From Lacticaseibacillus suilingensis (lineage in GTDB: Bacteria > Bacillota > Bacilli > Lactobacillales > Lactobacillaceae): a stretch of DNA of 64,000 nt. Below, one piece after another: positions 58,671 through 64,000 of the stretch. Numbering within the stretch: position 1 is the first letter of the stretch; each line of letters starts with the position of its first letter. The notes under the pieces are model-generated. The model ran no database searches, was not told the origin of the DNA, and saw nothing but the letters and a program-made list of their open reading frames with translations. Both the position numbers and the translations under genes were made by a program. The stretch covers positions 1 to 64,000 of the forward strand of contig NZ_BOLV01000004.1 of NCBI RefSeq assembly GCF_016861845.1, given 5' to 3'.

Positions 58671-59618
58671 CTAATCCAGAATCGTTTGCACCGTGTAGCG
58701 TGGACGATGTTTAACTTCAGTGGTGAGCTTACCGATGTATTCGCCAATCACGCCGAGGCTAATCATCTGCACGCCGCCAACAAACCACAGTGACACCATC
58801 AACGACGACCAGCCATGCACGGTCAGCCCCAACGTCTTCATCACAATGGCATAAATCACCATGCCCACCGCCAGCAGGCAAGAGAGGGTGCCCAGAATGA
58901 GAATGAGCCGCACCGGCGCAATTGTTAGGCTGGTAATCCCGTCCCAGGCAAAGGCCAGCATTTTTTTCAGCGGGTACTTGGATTCGCCCGCCATGCGCGG
59001 GGTGCGCTTGTAGAAGACTTCGGCAGTTTTGAAGCCGAGCTTAGGAATTAGGCCGCGAATGAAGATGTTGCGTTCTGGATACTGCAGGAAGGTTTCAACG
59101 GCGCGCTTGGACATCAGGCGAAAATCGGCGTGGTTCGGCACCAGCTCAACGCCCAGTAGCTTCAGCGTCTTGTAGTAGCCTTGGGCCGTGGTGCGCTTGA
59201 ACCAACTGTCGGTTTCCCGGTTATTCCGGACGCCGTAGACGATGTCGGCGCCATCCGCGTAGGCATCCACCATGTCGACGATTTTGTCAGGATCATCTTG
59301 CAGGTCAGCATCGATGGTGACAATCATGTCTGCGGTTTTCACGGCTTCACTCATGCCGGCGATCAGCGCTGACTGGTGACCGAAGTTGCGAGAAAAGCGC
59401 AGCCCGCGCACGCGAGAATTCGTGGCGTGCAGGTTTTCGATGATTTCCCAGGTGTGATCCTTGGAGCCATCATCGACGATCAGGATGTCGGCACGCTGGC
59501 CCAGCATGGTTTGCGCGGCGATTTGGTCTTCAACGGCCAGTAATTTTTGCACCGAGGAGGTCAGCACCTCTTCTTCATTGTAGGCTGGAACGACAATCGT
59601 TAATTTTGATGTGGCCAT
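58671..59618 (-). CDS. GT2 polyprenyl-phosphate glycosyltransferase (GtrB/CsbB-like)
   Basis: A 315-aa protein. GT-A domain: LTIVVPAYNEEEVLTSSVQK, LIVDDGSKDHTWEII, MIVTIDADLQDDPDKIVDM (the Asp-x-Asp metal motif) and MSKRAVETFLQYPERN. Two C-terminal membrane helices (LILILGTLSCLLAVGMVIYA and the next one ending GEYIGKLTTEVKHRPRY). This is the classic layout of enzymes that charge undecaprenyl phosphate with a sugar nucleotide at the inner face. ATG has GGAAAGGATG and overlaps the PAP2 gene by 19 bp. The sugar is unknown. Confidence 0.94.
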   Translation of the reverse strand: MATSKLTIVVPAYNEEEVLTSSVQKLLAVEDQIAAQTMLGQRADILIVDDGSKDHTWEIIENLHATNSRVRGLRFSRNFGHQSALIAGMSEAVKTADMIVTIDADLQDDPDKIVDMVDAYADGADIVYGVRNNRETDSWFKRTTAQGYYKTLKLLGVELVPNHADFRLMSKRAVETFLQYPERNIFIRGLIPKLGFKTAEVFYKRTPRMAGESKYPLKKMLAFAWDGITSLTIAPVRLILILGTLSCLLAVGMVIYAIVMKTLGLTVHGWSSLMVSLWFVGGVQMISLGVIGEYIGKLTTEVKHRPRYTVQTILD

Positions 59619-60271
59619 GATTTCAACATCCTTTCCGGTAAAAACTGACGCATTTTAGTTTGAATAAAGGCTTGAGCGGGCGTGATGAGCAGCCACCAAC
59701 CGCCAGCTAAGCACACGCTGGCGAGTACATCAGAGAGGTAGTGGTCGCGCAGATACACTCGCGAAATGGCCACCATGGCAATCCAGCCAATGCCAATCAA
59801 TATGGTAATCAGCTGGCTTTCTTGATCTTGAATGTGTGGTAGGCATAGCGTCCACAAGGTGAACACGAGCAGCGCCGTGCAAAACGTGTGGCCGCTGGGG
59901 AAGCTAGCGCCGTGATCCAGCACCAGCTGATGGAGTGGGCGACTGCGGTCAATCAGCAACTTGAGGCCTTCGGTGATGGCGGAGCCGCCGAGCTGCAGGC
60001 CAGCGAACCACAGGCTGGTGACCGGCCCTTGTTTGAGCCACAACCACAGGCACAACAGCGCAGTGAGGCCGATGACGGTGGCGGGACTGCCGAGGGTCGC
60101 AACGACTTTAAAAATCGCGGTATTCGTCGGATCGATGGCGCGCGCGGCCAAAGTGCTGGCGGCGGCATCCAATTGCGTAAGCCAAGCGGCATGCGTGATA
60201 ACCCCGAGGGCCAAGGCGGCAAAGGCCATCAAGCTGAGTCCGCCCACTAGCTGTTTCCACTTAGTCGGCAT
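59600..60271 (-). CDS. PAP2-family phosphatase (probable undecaprenyl-PP phosphatase)
   Basis: A 223-aa membrane protein with about six helices and the three PAP2 catalytic motifs: KLLIDRSRPLHQ (K-x6-RP), FPSGHTFCTALL (PSGH) and SRVYLRDHYLSDVLAS (SR-x5-H-x3-D). Related BcrC-type enzymes recycle undecaprenyl pyrophosphate to the monophosphate carrier. ATG 60271 follows CGGAGGTG and overlaps the DedA gene by 11 bp, while the GT2 gene overlaps its end. Position between DedA and a carrier-using GT2 strongly suggests a carrier-recycling role. Confidence 0.92.
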   Translation of the reverse strand: MPTKWKQLVGGLSLMAFAALALGVITHAAWLTQLDAAASTLAARAIDPTNTAIFKVVATLGSPATVIGLTALLCLWLWLKQGPVTSLWFAGLQLGGSAITEGLKLLIDRSRPLHQLVLDHGASFPSGHTFCTALLVFTLWTLCLPHIQDQESQLITILIGIGWIAMVAISRVYLRDHYLSDVLASVCLAGGWWLLITPAQAFIQTKMRQFLPERMLKSWPHQN

Positions 60272-60911
60272 CGGCGGCACCTCCGCGATGGCGCAGCGCC
60301 ATGAAGGCGGCCGGCGCCAAGGAAATGACAACGATGGCCAGCATAATCAGTTCGAAATGGGTTTTGACGATGGCGATATTGCCGAACAGGTACCCGGCGC
60401 CGAGGGCTACCGCCACCCAAGTCAGGCCGCCAAGCACGTTGTAGGCGGCAAAGTCCCGGTAGCGCATCTGGCTCACGCCAGCAGTGAAGGGGATGAAGGT
60501 GCGGATGATTGGCATGAAGCGGCCAAGGAAAATCGCGGCTTTCCCATGCCGGTCGAAGAAGCGCTGCGAACGTTCGAGGTAGGCCGGTTTGATGAAGCGG
60601 CTCAGCTTGGCGCTATGCGCGAGGCGCAGGCCGAAGTGTTCACCGATTTCAAAGTTAAGCGAATCCCCAAGCACCGCGGCCACGCTGAGCGAGCCGAACA
60701 GCACCCAGATGTTCAAGCTGTGGTTGGCCATCGCCGCCAGCGAGCCGCAGAGAAATAGGAGTGAGTCGCCAGGCAGAAAGGGCAGCACCACGACGCCGGT
60801 TTCAATGAAGATCATGGCGAACAAGCCAAGATAGATGAGTGAGCCGAATTGACTGATGAGCTGCGGTAATAATTGATTGAGGTTAGGCAGCAGCGTAATG
60901 AGTGCGGTCAT
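60261..60911 (-). CDS. DedA-family protein (putative undecaprenyl-phosphate translocase)
   Basis: A 216-aa membrane protein with re-entrant and membrane helices typical of DedA: MIFIETGVVVLPFLPGDSLLF (the E-x9-P-G-(D/E) signature) and FLGRFMPIIRTFIPFTAGVS (the F-x-R-x3-P-x-x-R motif), then MRYRDFAAYNVLGGLTWVA. Recent work shows some DedA proteins return undecaprenyl phosphate to the inner face of the membrane. It is the first gene of the glycosylation operon. ATG 60911 follows AAGGGGG; the upstream frame extension is unsupported. Confidence 0.93.
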   Translation of the reverse strand: MTALITLLPNLNQLLPQLISQFGSLIYLGLFAMIFIETGVVVLPFLPGDSLLFLCGSLAAMANHSLNIWVLFGSLSVAAVLGDSLNFEIGEHFGLRLAHSAKLSRFIKPAYLERSQRFFDRHGKAAIFLGRFMPIIRTFIPFTAGVSQMRYRDFAAYNVLGGLTWVAVALGAGYLFGNIAIVKTHFELIMLAIVVISLAPAAFMALRHRGGAADAD

Positions 60912-61084
60912 GATGTGTTCCCCCTTGACTGAACTTTCAGGATGAACCCAGCATAACGGCATTCCCTCGGCGCTCCCACTCATGAAAACTAACGCGAAAC
61001 TCAATAATCTTCAGCTTTCAGCGCGGCGGCGCCGGTATCAAGGGTAATTTAGCTGAAAAATATTCAGATTACTAATATTTGGCT

Positions 61085-61117
61085 CAAAAAAACCGCTCAA
61101 AAATATTTTTGAGCGGT
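61085..61117 (-). terminator. terminator of the two-component system operon
   Basis: A perfect palindrome ACCGCTCAAAAAT/ATTTTTGAGCGGT (61092-61117) is followed on the minus strand by seven T residues. It lies 11 bp past the kinase stop. Confidence 0.88.
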
Positions 61118-61127
61118 GCGAAAATGG

Positions 61128-62486
61128 TTATTTGGTAGGGAATATCAGCGTAAAAATGGTGCCATGCGGCTGATTGTCCGCCACCGTCAACTCACTATTG
61201 CTAAGCTGGGCCAGTTGGGTGGCAATCGCCAGACCCAATCCGGTACCGGCCACGGTGCCGCGCACATCGGCGCTGCGGTAGAAGCGCTCGAAAATATGGC
61301 TCTTATCTTCAGCGCTGATGCCGCTACCTTGATCTTTCACTGCCAGTGCTGGCGCCTCATCCGCATGTTGCGAAAGCGTAACTGTGATTTGGCTATCAGC
61401 TGGCGAATACTTCGCAGCGTTGGTGACCAGGTTGACCAGAATTTGCTCAATCGCGCTTTCGTTGCCGGTGATGGTGATATTCGGCTGGATCTCGGTGGTG
61501 ACGGTTTGCTCGAAGGTGCCAGCGATTTTTTGCATGATGGCAGCCACCGTGGCGCTGAGATCAAGCGTGGTCAGGTCAAGCGCCAGCCGGTCGGCGCGGG
61601 AGAGCTGCAAGAGTTCATCAATCAACTGCTGCATTTGCCGCGATTCTTCGGTGATGTAGCCCACCGACTTGGCGATAATCTCCGGGTGATTCTTACCGTG
61701 GCGCTCAATGAGCTGCGCGTGACTGCGAATGGTGGCAATCGGAGTGCGCAGCTCATGGGCGGCGTTCATCACGAACAATTTCTGTTGCTCCTGTCGTTCA
61801 TTCAACAGGCTTAAGAGCTCGTTGAAATTACCGGCGAGTTCCGTGACTTCGGTGGGTTGTGCCGGTACTGGCAGCTGCATTGCGCCAGGTTCTTTGGCGC
61901 CGGCAATCATCTGGGTTGTGTGCGACAGGGTGGTCAACGGATCCGTCAGCCGCTTGGTCAGCCGGCGAATGTACAGCGGGGTGGCCAACAGCGTCACCGC
62001 CAGCAAGATGGCGGTGACTTCAATCACGCGCAGCAGCACGGCCAGCTGAGGATTCATGTTTTGCCACAACGTGTAGTAGATCCCGCGCGCGTGCACCATG
62101 CGATGATAAAGCAGCCCGATGCCTGGGCGATAATACACATTGGTTAAAAACGGCACCTTGGTCGGGGTCACCTTCAAGACTTTTTCCGCATGCGGCGAGA
62201 AGTATTGACTGACTTTGGCATCGGCGCGCTTGTTGTGGACATAAACATAAGTGGCGCTGGTGTCCAGGGTGCTGTTCTTGCGCCAGCTTTCCCAGTCATC
62301 GTCGCCATCAATGTCGGTTTGCTTGAGGCTGGCGCTGATATGGCTGGTGGTGGTGCGGACCTCTTCCAGGAGCTGATGGCCCACAGCGATGATGATGCCG
62401 GCCCCGAGCAGCAAGGTCACAATGATAATCAGGCGCATTAAGCTACGCAGCATAATCGCCGCGCTGGATTGTTTGTTTTTTTTCAT
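61128..62486 (-). CDS. sensor histidine kinase
   Basis: A 452-aa membrane kinase. First membrane helix about 18-38 (LIIIVTLLLGAGIIIAVG), an extracellular domain of about 110 residues, second helix about 155-175, HAMP linker, HisKA with the phospho-acceptor His 244 in NAAHELRTPIATIRSHA, and HATPase_c with N box (NLVTNAAKYSPADSQITV) and G boxes (VKDQGSGISAEDKSHIFERF, TGLGLAIA). It starts 9 bp after its response regulator and the operon closes with a terminator. The stimulus is unknown; the location next to the envelope-glycosylation operon hints at cell-wall or antimicrobial-peptide stress. Confidence 0.94.
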   Translation of the reverse strand: MKKNKQSSAAIMLRSLMRLIIIVTLLLGAGIIIAVGHQLLEEVRTTTSHISASLKQTDIDGDDDWESWRKNSTLDTSATYVYVHNKRADAKVSQYFSPHAEKVLKVTPTKVPFLTNVYYRPGIGLLYHRMVHARGIYYTLWQNMNPQLAVLLRVIEVTAILLAVTLLATPLYIRRLTKRLTDPLTTLSHTTQMIAGAKEPGAMQLPVPAQPTEVTELAGNFNELLSLLNERQEQQKLFVMNAAHELRTPIATIRSHAQLIERHGKNHPEIIAKSVGYITEESRQMQQLIDELLQLSRADRLALDLTTLDLSATVAAIMQKIAGTFEQTVTTEIQPNITITGNESAIEQILVNLVTNAAKYSPADSQITVTLSQHADEAPALAVKDQGSGISAEDKSHIFERFYRSADVRGTVAGTGLGLAIATQLAQLSNSELTVADNQPHGTIFTLIFPTK

Positions 62487-62495
62487 ATCAGTGCC

Positions 62496-63191
62496 TTATT
62501 CTGCGACGTGTTCGGACAGCATGTAGCCTATGCCGCGCACGGTGTGAATCAGCTTGGGTTGGCCCGTCGTGTCGATTTTGCTGCGGAGATTGCGAACGTA
62601 GACGTCCAAGATGTTCGGTTGGCCATCAAAATCAACGCCCCACACGGTGTCCAACAAATCCTCGCGTGAACAGGGCTCGTTTTGGTGGCTGATGAGCGCC
62701 ACCAGCAGCTCGTATTCTCGCTGGGTGAGGGGGATGATGGTGCCGCCGCGGGTGACGCGTTTGGCCTCGGTATCCACGTTCAAATTGCCAGCGGTATACA
62801 TGGCGGCGGTGGTGGCCGCCGGCTGCGAATGGCGCAGCGCCACTTCGACCCGCGCAATCAGTTCTTCCATCTCAAACGGCTTGGTCACGTAATCGTCGGC
62901 GCCGCCGGTCAGCCCGGCCACTTTATCGCCGATGTAGTCCCGCGCCGTCAGCATGATGATCGGCACCTGGCTGGTTTTGCGAATGCGGCGTAGCACACTG
63001 AAGCCGTCCAAGTGCGGCAGCATCCAGTCCAAAATAATCAAATCAATCTGGGCCTCATTCTGCCGGAACATGTCCAGCGCGACCAGGCCATCATTAGCCC
63101 AGAGCACGTTGAAGTTCTCGAGTTCGAATTCGGTTTTGAGTGAGTCGGCTAAGCCCGCCTCGTCTTCGACTAGTAAAATGGTAGATTTCAA
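62496..63191 (-). CDS. OmpR-family response regulator
   Basis: A 231-aa regulator. Receiver domain with acidic pocket VEDEAG, phospho-acceptor Asp 55 in LIILDWMLPHLDGFSVLRRI, Thr in IMLTARD and Lys in YVTKPFEMEEL. C-terminal OmpR winged helix: PLTQREYELLVALISHQNEP, RNLRSKIDTTGQPKLIHTVRG-type wing ending GIGYML. TTG start with AGGGAG eight bases upstream. It is first in a two-gene operon with its kinase. Target genes unknown. Confidence 0.95.
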   Translation of the reverse strand: MKSTILLVEDEAGLADSLKTEFELENFNVLWANDGLVALDMFRQNEAQIDLIILDWMLPHLDGFSVLRRIRKTSQVPIIMLTARDYIGDKVAGLTGGADDYVTKPFEMEELIARVEVALRHSQPAATTAAMYTAGNLNVDTEAKRVTRGGTIIPLTQREYELLVALISHQNEPCSREDLLDTVWGVDFDGQPNILDVYVRNLRSKIDTTGQPKLIHTVRGIGYMLSEHVAE

Positions 63192-63434
63192 TGTTTTTCT
63201 CCCTATGTGAATCGTGCCTCATGGTTGTTGTCTTTAATATAAGACTTTTAGCGGCCAGTCGCTACTGACAGAAACTAAAGTGAATCTGAAGAAAATTAAG
63301 AATCGCCGGCAGCCCAGGTGATAGCGGGCCTCAGCGCCAGTGCTGATCCGTTCACCGGGTCAGCGGCGCTTTGAAAATGTGAAACTATCAGTTTACAATA
63401 AGTAAGTGAACATTAGCTTAAGCGGAGGTCAATC

Positions 63435-64000
63435 ATGACAAACACAAAAACAACATTAGTACTACCCAAGCTCGGTCTTGGCACCAACAAGGTCGGCGGC
63501 CACAACCTTTTCCCGAATTTGAAGGATGAAGACGGCGAGGCCGTGGTCCGCCAGGCGCTGGACTCTGGCATCACGCTGCTGGACACCGCCTACATGTACG
63601 GGCTCGGCCAATCCGAGCGCATTATTGGCCAGGTGGTGAAGGATTACGATCGCAGTAAAATTCTGATTGCAACTAAGGCCGCCCAAGATCCAGCCAATGA
63701 CTTGAAGCCCAACAACACGCCGGCTTTTTTGACCCAGGCGGTGGATGATGCGCTCAAGCGGCTACAAACCGATTACATCGACATCTTTTACATTCACTTC
63801 CCAGATGCCACCACGCCGAAGAACGAAGCCGTGGCCGCGCTGCAAAAGCTCAAGCAAGCCGGCAAAATTCGGGCGATTGGCGTGTCGAATTTTTCTTTGG
63901 CCCAAATCAAAGAGGCTAACTTGGATGGCTACGTGGATGTGGTGGAAGACCACTACAGCCTTGTCCATCGCGGGCTGGAACAGAGTGTCTGGCCATATCT
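63435..64000 (+). CDS. aldo/keto reductase, 3' end beyond the window
   Basis: The first 188 residues are present. ATG 63435 follows GCGGAGG. The AKR motifs appear in order: KLGLGTNKVGGHNLFP (strand 1 region), Asp and Tyr in LLDTAYMYGLGQSERIIG, Lys in ILIATKAAQD and His in IDIFYIHFPDATTPKNEA, then GKIRAIGVSNFSLAQIKEA. It resembles the general stress AKR group (YhdN-like). It is distinct from the AKR at 34020, which is of the shorter xylose/prostaglandin-synthase type. It is transcribed to the right, divergent from the two-component system. Confidence 0.93.
   Translation, partial: MTNTKTTLVLPKLGLGTNKVGGHNLFPNLKDEDGEAVVRQALDSGITLLDTAYMYGLGQSERIIGQVVKDYDRSKILIATKAAQDPANDLKPNNTPAFLTQAVDDALKRLQTDYIDIFYIHFPDATTPKNEAVAALQKLKQAGKIRAIGVSNFSLAQIKEANLDGYVDVVEDHYSLVHRGLEQSVWPY

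Noticed and set aside
59961-60758. 265-codon plus-strand frame opposite DedA and PAP2
   Set aside because: It is antisense to two well-supported membrane proteins, and its composition is what an antisense frame of G+C-rich genes gives.
61116-61814. 232-codon plus-strand frame opposite the histidine kinase
   Set aside because: The kinase on the minus strand has all family motifs. The opposite frame has no recognisable domain and no ribosome-binding site.

Overview
The window looks like a chromosomal segment of a Gram-positive Lactobacillaceae species with a moderately high G+C content, for example Schleiferilactobacillus or Lacticaseibacillus. That naming is inference. Supporting signs seen in the sequence are strong AGGAGG ribosome-binding sites, many TTG/GTG starts, the split LacL/LacM beta-galactosidase, a KxYKxGKxW-type signal peptide, LPxTG-anchored surface proteins with MUB-like and FIVAR repeats, CelB-type PTS EIIC proteins, and matches to the Gram-positive cre consensus.

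Layout. 1-5 kb: insertion-sequence-like ends, CorA, a 39-aa basic protein, a TMEM175-type channel, an MDR reductase and a nitroreductase. 5-8 kb: an AT-richer patch with a truncated WYL-type regulator, an unknown 179-aa protein, an ADP-ribosylglycohydrolase and a coupled small gene broken by a TGA. 8-18 kb: a carbohydrate island with rpiR-lacLM facing a chimeric gene (6-phospho-beta-glucosidase front fused in frame to an EIIC back), then AraC regulator, EIIC and a GH63/MGH1-like glycosidase. 18-20.5 kb: an acidic-tailed protein, an SDR and an AraC regulator. 20.5-29 kb: a surface locus with a Mga-like regulator and an unanchored MucBP-type secreted protein facing a 1434-aa adhesin that carries six long repeats and 53 Gly-X-(Asp/Asn) triplets, followed closely by a family 2 glycosyltransferase and a zinc-ribbon/AP2-like protein. 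29-36.5 kb: a redox/efflux neighbourhood in which a MerR regulator sits between an MFS/HD-like/NmrA/NmrA operon and a flavodoxin/ADH/AKR operon; all three transcription units start with a MerR-style promoter with a 19-bp spacer. 36.5-38.5 kb: a WYL regulator facing a GyrI-like protein, and a LacI C-terminal remnant. 38.5-49.7 kb: a glycan-use locus with GntR, GH1, EIIC and two giant LPxTG glycosidase-like proteins. 50-56 kb: DJ-1/PfpI protein, a cupin/CMD/NmrA/LysR operon, a VOC protein, RpiR, and an HbpS-like/Gfo-Idh-MocA pair. 56.3-61 kb: one tight operon DedA-PAP2-GT2-GT-C-GtrA, which together would form a lipid-carrier-based cell-envelope glycosylation system with its own carrier recycling. 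61-63.2 kb: an OmpR-type two-component system. The window ends inside an aldo/keto reductase.

How the parts fit. The theme is carbohydrate capture and cell-surface decoration. Extracellular LPxTG enzymes would release sugars, EIIC permeases bring them in, and cytoplasmic GH1/GH63/LacLM enzymes cut them. No EIIA, EIIB, EI or HPr gene is visible, so general PTS parts must come from elsewhere. There are no rRNA, tRNA, CRISPR or complete transposase genes that I could support.
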